DNA from: Guptibacillus hwajinpoensis
GTDB taxonomy: Bacteria > Bacillota > Bacilli > Bacillales > Guptibacillaceae
Reading direction: 5' to 3'
Length of the DNA stretch: 64,000 bases
Assembly (NCBI RefSeq): GCF_005144865.1
Contig: NZ_SWFM01000003.1
Coordinates: forward strand, 1-64,000
This document shows positions 23,874-32,853 of this stretch, piece by piece. Numbering within the stretch: the first letter of the stretch is position 1; every line of letters begins with the position of its first letter. Under the pieces are notes generated by a model. It was not told where the DNA came from. It did not search any database and saw only the letters and a list, made by a program, of their open reading frames with translations. A program made the translations under genes and the position numbers.

Positions 23874-25010
23874 TTATATTGATCTGTTATAGTCAAATTC
23901 GATTGCACCACTGATGTCGTAATCAGCAGGATCTAGATCAGTCTCTTTCCCTAGCGCGAGTCTTGCCATTTCAAGTCCAAGATAAGGACCAACGGTAAGA
24001 CCAGATGCTCCAAGACCATTTGCTGCTAGAAGTCCCTTCACTCCCGGAACATGACCGAAGACTGGTAGGAAACCTGGTGTAAATGGACGAAAGCCCACTT
24101 TCGTATCCAGTAATGTGCTAGTGGCGAGACCTGGTGCAACAGCAAGTGCTTTTGAGAAGATTTCAGAGAGTCCTCCTGCTGTTACTCGATAGTCCAAGCC
24201 TACGTCATTTTCATGAGTAGCCCCAACAACCACGCGCCCATCATCGAAGCTCAACAAATACTGATCATTTGGGGGCATAACAACAGGCCACTCATCCGTT
24301 TTTTGATCGATCATTTCGAGATGAACAATTTGCGCCTTTTGTGATGTGACTTTGAACTGAAGTCCAAGCGGAGCTAGTAATTCTTGCGCCCATACTCCAG
24401 CAGTCATGATTACCTGATCAGCATCAATCCTTTCGTTAGCAATTGAAACGCCGGTCACTTCTTTCCCAGTATAGATAAGTTTTGCGTCTCCTATGCGATT
24501 TTTCGCGCCATACTTTTCTGCAGCATGAAGCAACGATTTTCGAAGTGCTGAACCGTTGACTCTCGCTGCCCCACTTACAAATACGGATTGGTATACAGGA
24601 GCAATAGGTGGAAAAAGTTTCTGCGTTTCTTCCGCAGATAATTTTTTAATCTCGCCAATTTCAGGAGCATCTTCTCTTCTCTTTATTGCTCGATCTATCA
24701 TTTTATCAAGCTTCGCTTCATCAGTGTGTAGACTAATGGCGCCAACCTTTTTATAGCCTGTTTCCGTTTCCCCATCTTTCGTTAATTGATCGATTAAGTC
24801 AGGGTAATACTTTGCTCCACCTTTTGCAAGTCGGTACCAGACTTTGTTTCTGCGCTGTGAGAGCCATGGACAAACGATCCCCGCAGCTGCATTCGTTGCT
24901 TGACCTGGTTCTTGTCGATCGATGATGGACACGTCTGCCCCTTCTTTCGCAAGATGATAGGCCGTAGAGGCGCCTAGTATACCTGAGCCAATAATAATAA
25001 TTGATTTCAT
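23874..25010 (-). CDS. FAD-dependent oxidoreductase, glycine/D-amino acid oxidase (DadA) family
   Basis: 378 residues. The N-terminal Rossmann fold is clear (SIIIIGSGILGASTAYHLAKEG, then VSIIDR), as is the DAO-family end (GVKGLLAANGLGASGLTVGPYLG). The flavin oxidises a primary or secondary amine such as glycine or a D-amino acid; the substrate cannot be told. GTG 25019 opens the frame, but AGGTG stands 7 bases before ATG 25010. It is monocistronic with a terminator after it. Confidence 0.85.
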   Translation of the reverse strand: MKSIIIIGSGILGASTAYHLAKEGADVSIIDRQEPGQATNAAAGIVCPWLSQRRNKVWYRLAKGGAKYYPDLIDQLTKDGETETGYKKVGAISLHTDEAKLDKMIDRAIKRREDAPEIGEIKKLSAEETQKLFPPIAPVYQSVFVSGAARVNGSALRKSLLHAAEKYGAKNRIGDAKLIYTGKEVTGVSIANERIDADQVIMTAGVWAQELLAPLGLQFKVTSQKAQIVHLEMIDQKTDEWPVVMPPNDQYLLSFDDGRVVVGATHENDVGLDYRVTAGGLSEIFSKALAVAPGLATSTLLDTKVGFRPFTPGFLPVFGHVPGVKGLLAANGLGASGLTVGPYLGLEMARLALGKETDLDPADYDISGAIEFDYNRSI

Positions 25011-25177
25011 TTCGAACACCTATTTCATTAAATTCATTTCTTTCACTATTCTACAGAAGTTCCTTGCAACGCTCAAATTGTTGGGAACGTGAACTTCTAT
25101 TTTACAACCCCAATCCTATTTATAAGAACAAGATATATGCTAAAATGGGGCCATTACATACAAAGGAGCACAGCATC

Positions 25178-25597
25178 ATGAAAAAAACATTAGATCATAT
25201 CGGTATTGCTGTAAGACGCCTGGATGAAAGCATTCAGTTCTACACAGAAGTATTAGGTGGTGAGCTTCTTGACCGCTATCGTAGTGAGGCGAAAGGTGTA
25301 GAAAGTGAAATCGCAGTTATTGACCTTAATAATAGTCGTATTGAATTGCTGATGCCTACAAATAATTCAACATCTCCCATCGCCAGATTTATGAAGCAAA
25401 AAGGGAAAGGCGTTCATCACATTGCATATGTAGTCGACAACCTGGATGAGGCTTTAATTGAGTTACAAACACAAAAAATTAGAGTAATGGAAGAAACCCG
25501 TCGTGTTAATAAACATGGGAGGCGTCTGATCTACCTTAATCCTGCAGATACTGAAGGTACCATTATTGAGTATTGCGATTATCCCGACCAAACTTAA
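25178..25597 (+). CDS. mce: VOC protein, methylmalonyl-CoA epimerase-like
   Basis: 139 residues: LDHIGIAVRRLDESIQFYTEVLGGE (first beta-alpha-beta module, metal-ligand His at 5), then KGKGVHHIAYVVDNLDEALIELQ (second module with VHHIAY) and EYCDY near the end for the last ligand. This fits methylmalonyl-CoA epimerase within the vicinal-oxygen-chelate superfamily. AAAGGAG is 9 bases before the ATG. The mutase partner is not in this window, so the substrate is inferred. Confidence 0.8.
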   Translation: MKKTLDHIGIAVRRLDESIQFYTEVLGGELLDRYRSEAKGVESEIAVIDLNNSRIELLMPTNNSTSPIARFMKQKGKGVHHIAYVVDNLDEALIELQTQKIRVMEETRRVNKHGRRLIYLNPADTEGTIIEYCDYPDQT

Positions 25598-25603
25598 CAG
25601 TTG

Positions 25604-25720
25604 CTACAACTGAATAAACGCAAGGCGAATAATAAGGATCATGAAAAGTAAAAATGTGAGAACAAGTAATACATTTAACCTACTTGGCAAATCACGATTG
25701 CGATTGTTTTTGTCACGCAT
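25604..25720 (-). CDS. 38-residue membrane peptide resembling a PBP2 N-terminus
   Basis: MRDKNNRNRDLPSRLNVLLV continues with a single hydrophobic helix ending RLAFIQL, then TAG. Basic cytoplasmic start, RLN and 'RL..IQ' are the marks of the N-terminal anchor of class B penicillin-binding proteins (RLN..F...LILRL..VQI). The ribosome site AGGAGGAG is excellent. It is either a relic of a deleted pbp gene or a stand-alone microprotein. Confidence 0.5.
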   Translation of the reverse strand: MRDKNNRNRDLPSRLNVLLVLTFLLFMILIIRLAFIQL

Positions 25721-25786
25721 TTGTTATCTCCTCCTGGTAAAATGGTCAAAACAATTTCCTTATATTCATTACAAAAGGTGTTGTCT

Positions 25787-26578
25787 ATGAAGCATATCAA
25801 AACTTTATTCCATTTTGGATACTTACAAGCCATTTCATGTTTGTTTCCAGTCGTAATTTTCTTAACTTTGGCACTAAGTGAATGGATAACACCTTCCTTT
25901 ATCTCACGCTATGACTTTATTCTTATTGTTTGTATTCTTACGCAGATCATCATGTTATTAATGAGATATGAAACGATAGACGAGATGAAAGTTATTCTTG
26001 TTTTCCATATGATTGGTCTTGTTCTTGAACTTTATAAAGTTCATATGGGTTCGTGGTATTATCCTGAAGAAGCGCTTTTCAAAATAGGAGGCGTGCCATT
26101 ATACAGTGGATTTATGTACGCCAGTGTTGCAAGTTACATGTGCCAGGCATGGAGGAGGCTTAATCTACACCTAGAAAATTGGCCACCATCTTGGATTTCA
26201 ATCACTCTTGGTGTATGCATATATGCCAATTTTTTCACCCACCACTACATATATGATTTCCGCTGGGTTCTAAAAATTCTCGTCGTCATTATTTTCGTCC
26301 GAACAATGGTTCAATTTACTGTTAACCAAACAACCTATCGAATGTCACTTTCATTTTCATTTGTACTAATCGGTTTCTTCATTTGGATAGCAGAGAATAT
26401 CGCAACATTTTTCGGTGCATGGACGTATCCTGGTCAAGAAAACGGTTGGGAAGTTGTTCACATTGGCAAAATTAGCTCTTGGCTTCTGCTTGTTATCGTT
26501 AGCTTTATAATCGTCGCACAATTAAAGTATAAAAAACATGAAAGAAAATCCATAACCAAACAGCAGCTTACATTGTAA
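25787..26578 (+). CDS. yoaT: DUF817 family integral membrane protein (YoaT-like)
   Basis: 263 residues, about seven hydrophobic segments. Family-typical blocks: ETIDEMKVILVFHMIGLVLE, LYKVHMGSWYYPEEALFKIG, VPLYSGFMYASVASYMCQAW, FFTHHYIYDFRW and IAENIATFFGAWTYPGQ. Function is unknown. The frame is open upstream, but AAAGGTG with 6-base spacing marks the ATG at 25787. Convergent with the next gene over a shared terminator. Confidence 0.85.
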   Translation: MKHIKTLFHFGYLQAISCLFPVVIFLTLALSEWITPSFISRYDFILIVCILTQIIMLLMRYETIDEMKVILVFHMIGLVLELYKVHMGSWYYPEEALFKIGGVPLYSGFMYASVASYMCQAWRRLNLHLENWPPSWISITLGVCIYANFFTHHYIYDFRWVLKILVVIIFVRTMVQFTVNQTTYRMSLSFSFVLIGFFIWIAENIATFFGAWTYPGQENGWEVVHIGKISSWLLLVIVSFIIVAQLKYKKHERKSITKQQLTL

Positions 26579-26592
26579 GCTGCTGTTTGGTT
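26554..26592. terminator. Bidirectional terminator
   Basis: A 19-bp perfect stem (AACCAAACAGCAGCTTACA and complement) with a one-base loop overlaps the stop codon of the DUF817 gene and serves both convergent genes. Confidence 0.7.
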
Positions 26593-26605
26593 AGATTCCA
26601 TCAAA

Positions 26606-27208
26606 CTAATGTATACTCCTGTATGGTAGTTTCCATCCATAGCGGAGTGATAGCATCCGAAGGAAAACGATCGTTACAAATAATAACATTAATGAAGGTA
26701 ATTCCTGTGGGTAGCCGAGTCCTATAAGTAAACCTGCCATCATGGCCCAAACGGCATAGACCTCTTTTTGGAGGACGGTTGGCTTTCGTCTAGCCAACAA
26801 ATCACGGATAATTCCGCCACCTGTTCCTGTCATCGCTGCAGCAACCATCGCCGCAATAAACGGATGACCCATTTGTTCCGCGAACAATGCTCCCTGTATC
26901 GCAAATGCTGCTAACCCAATAGCATCAAAAAAGCTTCCCCACTTCTCCCAGTAATAATGAATCCAGCTTGCTGGAAACAAGAAGATAATTAGTATTGTAC
27001 CAATTGCAATCATAATAAGAATATCCTGCTCCCAAATGGAATCAACAGGTACACCAATTAATAAATTACGTATAATTCCGCCACCAAAAGCAGTTGCAAG
27101 TCCAAGCACAATTACCCCAAGGAAATCGAACTCCTCTTCTAGTGCAACAAGTGCTCCACTAGCTGCAAATGCAATGGTACCGATGATATTAAGAATTTCC
27201 CAAGTCAC
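26606..27208 (-). CDS. TRIC cation channel family membrane protein (UPF0126)
   Basis: 200 residues, seven short membrane helices. Two homologous halves each carry the glycine-rich motif: FGGGIIRNLLIG (about 41-52) and GTGGGIIRDLLARR (about 127-140), as in bacterial trimeric intracellular cation channels (formerly UPF0126, YvgT/YicG). Likely a potassium-permeable channel. GTG start with AAAGGGCG upstream. Confidence 0.88.
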   Translation of the reverse strand: MTWEILNIIGTIAFAASGALVALEEEFDFLGVIVLGLATAFGGGIIRNLLIGVPVDSIWEQDILIMIAIGTILIIFLFPASWIHYYWEKWGSFFDAIGLAAFAIQGALFAEQMGHPFIAAMVAAAMTGTGGGIIRDLLARRKPTVLQKEVYAVWAMMAGLLIGLGYPQELPSLMLLFVTIVFLRMLSLRYGWKLPYRSIH

Positions 27209-27295
27209 GACAATACGCCCTTTCTAATGCACTTGAAAGTTAAAGTGTACGAGAGACAATTTCTATTATCAAGTCTTTTTTATTAGAAGAGAAAA

Positions 27296-27316
27296 AAGCC
27301 TCTAGTTAGAGGCTCA
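27296..27316 (-). terminator. Terminator of the Mur ligase-like gene
   Basis: AGCCTCT-AACT-AGAGGCT followed by TTTTTT on the minus strand, overlapping the stop region. Confidence 0.7.
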
Positions 27317-28801
27317 CGAAGAGAGGTGGTAATGCATTTGGATGATATCCTCATCCGAATGAGGAATTTCAGTACCTTTTACAATTTGCGCACCGTTAAT
27401 ACAGCCACTAGTTAGTAAGATAATATCATTCTCGGCACCAAGGTGAAGTGATTTCAGCACTCCTTCTCTTCTTGTGTTTGTTCGATGAATGTGAGGAGCA
27501 TCAGGATTCGTAAACCCTGACATCACCTTATCTACAATAATAGATGGGTCATGAAATCCAGGGTGATCTACTGTAACGATTATTTCATCCGCTCTACCCT
27601 CAATTGCTTTTGCCATCTTAGGCATCTTCTCAAAATCGCGAATGCCAATGCCAGCTATCATCACTATAAGCCTACGGTGTTCCATCTTCTTTACTTCATC
27701 GACAAGCCTTGTTAAAGCAACTGGTGTATGAGCATAGTCAAGGATAATCGTTTCCCGTGAAGGTCCATCGATTACCTGAAAGCGGCCTTCTGGACTTTCT
27801 AGCTTTGTAAGAGATTGAATAATTTCAGGCATGGTATATCCAAGCAAAAGCGCTGTCCCAATAGCTGAAAGAACGTTAGCAACATTATAATCCCCAAATA
27901 CCGGAACAAATACATCATATATTTCACTATGAGAATGTAGTTTGAATGAAGTTCCAGTTCCTACATATTGCAATTCGGTTGCGATTAAATCAGCCTCTGC
28001 ATCAGGTTGCAAACTATATGTTACTTTTCGATGTTTGAATGTACTTACGAGCTTACGCCCCATCTCATCATCTATATTTAAAACAGCATTTTTAGCTTGT
28101 TGAAAGAGCATCTCTTTACACTTTTGATAATTCTCAAATGTATGATGATACTCAAGATGTTCTGGAGATATATTCGTATGTATCGCAACATCAAACTCAA
28201 TTCCTTCAACACGTTTCTGATCAAGCGCAATCGACGATACTTCCATCGCAACTGCATGATCCCCTAGATCATGTAAATCTTTAAAAATACGATGAAGATC
28301 CAGTGACTCCGGGGTAGTAGGTGTACTTTTCTTATAAGGAATTCTTTTGCTAGAGGACCAAACCCCCGTCGTTCCAATCGAACCGGATGACATTCCAAGT
28401 AACGTCAGTAAAGAACGGACATAAGCAGCTACAGTTGTCTTACCATTTGTGCCTGTTACACCAACGGTTTTAATCTTCTCATCAGGTGAGCCATAATATT
28501 GTTTGGAGAAATAGGCCATCGACTTTCGAACGTCATCGACCAGAAGAAAAGTACAAGTGGGATAAACATGTGCAAGAGTTTGTACAGCGTCTGCACGCTC
28601 TGCAAATATCGCAACCGCTCCTCTATGAATCGCATCTTCCATATACAAATGGCCATCATGATTCTCACCTTTGATCGCAAAGAAAACAGATGCAGGACCT
28701 GCAAGTTTTGAATTGAAAGTTAATTGTTTGATTGTCTGTTCTGTTGGACCTATTAGAGAACGCACGTGGATATACTGAAGTTGATTAAAATTGATGATCA
28801 T
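27314..28801 (-). CDS. MurE-like Mur ligase, divergent paralogue
   Basis: About 495 residues with the three Mur ligase domains: substrate domain (PASVFFAIKGENHDGH), ATP-binding VGVTGTNGKTTVAAY (P-loop), HTNISPEHLEYH, and ILDYAHTP at the start of the C-terminal domain. Where MurE enzymes show DNPR this one has DHPG, and the usual GKGHE is SGCING. These lie at the amino-acid binding site, so the added residue, or even the substrate, may differ from diaminopimelate and UDP-MurNAc-dipeptide. GTGAGGA precedes ATG 28801. It stands alone, away from a mur-fts cluster. Confidence 0.8.
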   Translation of the reverse strand: MIINFNQLQYIHVRSLIGPTEQTIKQLTFNSKLAGPASVFFAIKGENHDGHLYMEDAIHRGAVAIFAERADAVQTLAHVYPTCTFLLVDDVRKSMAYFSKQYYGSPDEKIKTVGVTGTNGKTTVAAYVRSLLTLLGMSSGSIGTTGVWSSSKRIPYKKSTPTTPESLDLHRIFKDLHDLGDHAVAMEVSSIALDQKRVEGIEFDVAIHTNISPEHLEYHHTFENYQKCKEMLFQQAKNAVLNIDDEMGRKLVSTFKHRKVTYSLQPDAEADLIATELQYVGTGTSFKLHSHSEIYDVFVPVFGDYNVANVLSAIGTALLLGYTMPEIIQSLTKLESPEGRFQVIDGPSRETIILDYAHTPVALTRLVDEVKKMEHRRLIVMIAGIGIRDFEKMPKMAKAIEGRADEIIVTVDHPGFHDPSIIVDKVMSGFTNPDAPHIHRTNTRREGVLKSLHLGAENDIILLTSGCINGAQIVKGTEIPHSDEDIIQMHYHLSS

Positions 28802-28958
28802 GATGATTTCCTCACTTTTATTCATATTGTTTACTTTTATTGGGAAATTTTTAAAACGAAAGTAAACAATTAATCATTACTACCATTCGTCTTATCTTAT
28901 TGCTTATAATATCTACTTATAGCGTGTGCAATTTGTATGTGGATTATTTCAGGAAGAA

Positions 28959-28991
28959 CAACAGACAGCAGTGAATGAAAGCTGTCTGTTT
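28959..28991 (-). terminator. Terminator of the acetamidase gene
   Basis: AACAGACAGC / GCTGTCTGTT stem with an 11-base loop just after the stop codon. Confidence 0.65.
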
Positions 28992-28996
28992 ATTTA

Positions 28997-30301
28997 TTAC
29001 TCGGCATTCGCTTCATAATGATTCGTTATTAAATCGGTTAAATCCAATTCATCTAAAAGATGCGTTGGAACTAGGAGTGTAACGGTAATGACACCAGGGT
29101 TACGACCAATTTCAATCGAGCCGGTTATGGTTGCACGATTCATAACTTCTGGAACTGATAACCCAAGCGTATCCGCAGCTCTTTGCAAACCATTATCTGT
29201 CGCATTATTGAGATTGGCACCTGTTCCAATAAATGATAAAGGAAGAGATTCTTCAAGCTTCGCAACACCATAAAGACCAGCTAAACGCTTAGCTGCTTGC
29301 TTTTCTTTTGCAGTAAATGGTTTTGCAAGATACGGAAGATCCTCTGCTACAGGAAGAAGAATAGGACCATCTATCGTAAGTCCTTTAATGATTTTCGCTT
29401 GAAGATTAACGATACCTGATACATCAGCAGTATGCCCGGCAATCTCGCCATTTCCTTGCATAGCGTGCATATCTCCAATATAAATTCCGCCACCAGGAAC
29501 TTTAACTGGACAAATTAACACAGCACCTTCTCTTACTCGATTAATGTCCATATGACCATCTGTCCGTTCTTCTAATTGCTCTTTTGTCATCCCATAATTA
29601 TGAGGGGAATCGATAAGAAATTGTCCAAAATCACCCGCATTATGAGAATCAGGGAATGGTCTTGATGGCGTTGTACCAAGCTGTCCAAGAAATGGTCGGA
29701 GTCTAGCCATTGTTCCAACAAGGTCACTTGGGGCAAACGTAACGATTGGATTTTGTACAGAGTTCTCTGGCGTAGCCATAAATTCTCTACCTTCACTTGC
29801 TATGTAATTAGCAGCCGCTTCATCTACAGTTACTCCAATTGTCCGATTTGAATCAAATGCCATGGTATAGCCGTTTGTAAACTCAAATGGCGTGACATCC
29901 TCCCCGCAGTTTGCACAGCGAATAGCTTCAGATCCTGTTCCTTCGATTTTGGTCTCAGGATATAATGTGCCACATCCCGGACACTTAACGGCAACATATG
30001 GGTCACCAATAAATCTTCCATCTAAAGGACAATCATTACCAGAAGAAGTTGCCATCGATGTAACTTGAATAGACTTAATTCGAATGGCTATTGCATCACC
30101 TACTTCGGCACCTTCAACAAATACTGGCTTTGTTACTTCATGTCCGCCTCGAAGAGATGGTGTAATCATAGGTCCCCAACAGCCAGGAGCTGTATTCGCA
30201 ATAATATGTCCACCATCTTTAAGCGGCCCAATCATTTCTTCAGAAGGATCTAGAATTCCATTAGTGAACTCATTCACATAAATCGTTTGCTTCGCTTCCA
30301 T
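28997..30301 (-). CDS. Acetamidase/formamidase family protein
   Basis: 434 residues of the FmdA/AmdA family: PGCWGPMITPS near the start, GTTPSRPFPDSHNAGDFG and GGGIYIGDMHAMQGNGEIAG in the core (metal-binding His/Asp), and NNATDNGLQRAADTL near the end. A zinc-ribbon-like insertion is present (CPGCG at about 108, CANCG at about 128). Members hydrolyse short amides to ammonia plus acid. GGGGAGAGG precedes the ATG. Monocistronic. Confidence 0.87.
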   Translation of the reverse strand: MEAKQTIYVNEFTNGILDPSEEMIGPLKDGGHIIANTAPGCWGPMITPSLRGGHEVTKPVFVEGAEVGDAIAIRIKSIQVTSMATSSGNDCPLDGRFIGDPYVAVKCPGCGTLYPETKIEGTGSEAIRCANCGEDVTPFEFTNGYTMAFDSNRTIGVTVDEAAANYIASEGREFMATPENSVQNPIVTFAPSDLVGTMARLRPFLGQLGTTPSRPFPDSHNAGDFGQFLIDSPHNYGMTKEQLEERTDGHMDINRVREGAVLICPVKVPGGGIYIGDMHAMQGNGEIAGHTADVSGIVNLQAKIIKGLTIDGPILLPVAEDLPYLAKPFTAKEKQAAKRLAGLYGVAKLEESLPLSFIGTGANLNNATDNGLQRAADTLGLSVPEVMNRATITGSIEIGRNPGVITVTLLVPTHLLDELDLTDLITNHYEANAE

Positions 30302-30515
30302 TACCTCTCCCCTTTTTCACAAATATTTCTTCTTACATTATAAGAGTTATGTCGAACTATGTAAAAAATAAAGCGGTTTTAATTCAGTAAAGTGATTATT
30401 TATACTTTTTGTTAATAAAAAATAAGAATCTTTGGGTTTCATTTCATTTAGGGTTTGACGAATGATTCAGCCTTGCCTATACTGAATGAACGGAAACGTA
30501 AAGACAGGTGATGAA

Positions 30516-31586
30516 ATGGAATTTAAAATGCAATACCTCTCCTTTTATTTAATTCAAGTAGAAGGTAGCGGTGAGAGTGAAGAAACGCGTTATAAACATT
30601 ATCAAACGCTTGACGAGGACAGCTACGAAGATAGTTCTCTTAAAACGTTTCTAAATGGGGAACTAACCAAAATCATGAAACGAAAAGTAGATCGCCACGC
30701 TAAATCTGAAGGCGCTCCTACCAAAATCGGTCGATTCGTCGTTGAACCCGGTCACGAGTTAACATCTAATCCTAATTACAATCTATTTGATCGAACTCGT
30801 TATGCAGAATCCGCAGATGATTTTGAAACATCAGCTGATCAAATTGTTCAAATGTATCTCGACACGAGCGCAATTCGTGGGGGTGTCCTAATTGTTGCTT
30901 CAGCTAAATTAACTAAACTGTTTGATGACCCATTCCTATTTATTATGAAATGTGATTTTGAACAAAAAGTAGCAACAATAACAGACGAAGAAACATTAAT
31001 TCAAAATGTAGAGATGGCAATTACAACAAAAAGCATGAAATCCGTCCAATACCCCTACATGCCAGAAGAAGGCATGATCGACAGTGCAGAAGTAAAAGTC
31101 CATCAGTCTTCTCACGCCCGTTACTTTGAAGACTTCTTAAAATGGGTTGAATACGAAAAGTCGATGCCAGAGATTGTTAAAACACAAACAATGGGTATGG
31201 TGCAGGAACACATAAAAGAAACGTATCAGGAAGAAAGCGAAGAAAAGGAAGAGTTCGAGCAGGCAATAGAAGAGTGGTCTCAAAGTCCTAAGCGAGAGCT
31301 ACAGGAGCGGTTTACAACGGAACAAGTTGTAGAAGCAACCTCACAAATTGTCGAGCACTCCCCTGACGTCGAATGGAAGCTGAAGCTTGACCATGTGTCA
31401 GTCAAAGCCATGCTATCTGACTTCGGCGAATCGATTCATCTAGCGAAGGTGAACGGCAAGTACGTGCTTGCGATTGAAGCCGATTCGATTACATTTGAGA
31501 AGGGCTTTTCTCCTGTTGAGTTTCATAAGCCTGATACGCTTCAGGAAGTGGTTGAGCGGATTTATAAGAAGAATGAGAATGAGTAA
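30516..31586 (+). CDS. DUF3900-like conserved Bacillus protein
   Basis: 356 residues, soluble, acidic. The N-terminal part (MQYLSFYLIQVEGSG) and the C-terminal DVEWKLKLDHVSVKAMLSDFG recall DUF3900, a family of unknown function with the look of YejK/NdpA nucleoid proteins. The frame opens at 30486, but AGGTGA lies 5 bases before ATG 30516. Function unknown; a terminator follows. Confidence 0.65.
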   Translation: MEFKMQYLSFYLIQVEGSGESEETRYKHYQTLDEDSYEDSSLKTFLNGELTKIMKRKVDRHAKSEGAPTKIGRFVVEPGHELTSNPNYNLFDRTRYAESADDFETSADQIVQMYLDTSAIRGGVLIVASAKLTKLFDDPFLFIMKCDFEQKVATITDEETLIQNVEMAITTKSMKSVQYPYMPEEGMIDSAEVKVHQSSHARYFEDFLKWVEYEKSMPEIVKTQTMGMVQEHIKETYQEESEEKEEFEQAIEEWSQSPKRELQERFTTEQVVEATSQIVEHSPDVEWKLKLDHVSVKAMLSDFGESIHLAKVNGKYVLAIEADSITFEKGFSPVEFHKPDTLQEVVERIYKKNENE

Positions 31587-31667
31587 ACGGTAAGTGTTTT
31601 GCAGTTAGATTTAACTGTATATAGGTACGATATCCTTACCGATTTAAACAATAATTTTATTCCAATG

Positions 31668-31695
31668 AAAAAAGCACCTAAAAGGTGCTTTTTCT
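31668..31695. terminator. Terminator between convergent genes
   Basis: AAAAAAGCACCT-AAA-AGGTGCTTTTT; usable in both directions. Confidence 0.75.
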
Positions 31696-31707
31696 TTTAA
31701 AATCATA

Positions 31708-32646
31708 TTAAATTAATTCATTCTCGTCATCCTTGCTAAAAATGTTCCGTTTATGCCACTTGAGATACACTTTATTCTCGGGATGAATTTGAATTTTTGC
31801 ACGAGGCTTTAATCCATACATCTCATAATCCTCGTCATTAATGACTGAAGAAATGTGCAAACGTCCTTGTCCATCAAATGCTATTAATCCTTCATGATAA
31901 AGCGCATCATGGTTTCTACAAAGGAGCAATCCGTTATATGGATCCAATCGTTCTTGGTTTGTGCTATCCTTCCATGGCTTTGATCTACTTGCTTTTAATA
32001 ATTCCGGTAAGTTAATTGCACATATTGCACACTTGTCTTCCCAAAGTGGCATCAGATCTTTCCTGAATTTTTGCTCGCCCCACCGCATTTTCGCTTTCAC
32101 TTCAGATTCTATTTCAGTAATTAACGGGACTAATGTGTTCCGTTCAATTTTTCTAACCTCATCTATGGTTAATTCCAATTGTTCTTCATCTACTCGATAA
32201 AAATTCGATTCACTAATGAGCTCAAGTAATTTAATCGCTAATTCCTCGTTACACGGATACAAATAGCCAGGATTCCCATTGGCATCATTCTGAAACGGTG
32301 CATACTTAAGAGGTAATAAAGGATAAATTTCATGAAACTGACCTTTCACATTAACCGGTTTATCCAATTCATGGTACTCTAACTTCACTAGATACCCATC
32401 ATTAGGCTTATGATGATTTGGCAAGCTAGAAGGCTTAGGCGCCTCTTGGCAATCGTCCTTTGCAATACTCACGGCAACAATGTTTCCTCTAACATAGTGA
32501 AATAATTGATCATCGGCATGGACTTCTTTCAATCGTTTCCACGAATGAGGTTCATTGCCACTTTTATCTTCTTTTGGCGACCAAATTACACCTGCATCTT
32601 TCTCTTCCTGATATATCTCACCTTGCATAACTATAAAACAATTCAT
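31708..32646 (-). CDS. EVE-like domain plus HNH endonuclease (probable modification-dependent restriction enzyme)
   Basis: 312 residues. Residues 1-100 look like an EVE/PUA-type fold (MNCFIVMQG..., SWKRLKEVHADDQLFHYVRGNIVAVSIA), used to read modified bases. The C-terminal half carries an HNH nuclease: RKDLMPLWEDKCAICAINLPELL with CxxC, then LLLCRNHDALYHEGLI supplying the final Cys and histidines. EVE-HNH fusions are known or proposed type IV restriction enzymes that cut DNA carrying modified cytosines. It stands alone with no methylase. The start has GGGGGAAAAG upstream. Confidence 0.75.
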   Translation of the reverse strand: MNCFIVMQGEIYQEEKDAGVIWSPKEDKSGNEPHSWKRLKEVHADDQLFHYVRGNIVAVSIAKDDCQEAPKPSSLPNHHKPNDGYLVKLEYHELDKPVNVKGQFHEIYPLLPLKYAPFQNDANGNPGYLYPCNEELAIKLLELISESNFYRVDEEQLELTIDEVRKIERNTLVPLITEIESEVKAKMRWGEQKFRKDLMPLWEDKCAICAINLPELLKASRSKPWKDSTNQERLDPYNGLLLCRNHDALYHEGLIAFDGQGRLHISSVINDEDYEMYGLKPRAKIQIHPENKVYLKWHKRNIFSKDDENELI

Positions 32647-32739
32647 TTCTTTTCCCCCAACATTACGTGCTGATCTCTTTACTATTCTACATGAAACACG
32701 CGTATTTTACTCCTTTTACACTTCGAATCATTTCATAAT

Positions 32740-32763
32740 AAAAAGCCAGCTTCAGCTGGCTTT
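32740..32763 (-). terminator. folD terminator
   Basis: AAAGCCAGCT-GA-AGCTGGCTTTTT read on the minus strand, about 90 bases after the folD stop. Confidence 0.7.
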
Positions 32764-32853
32764 GACTCGTTACTATTGCAGAGAACATACGACAACTTCA
32801 ATTACATTCATAATATGACCACTTTTGGATTGGCACTACTATTAGATACTCAT

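Noticed and set aside
28456..28711. Overlapping frames inside the Mur ligase-like gene
   Set aside because: They lie inside a gene with continuous conserved motifs and lack ribosome binding sites.
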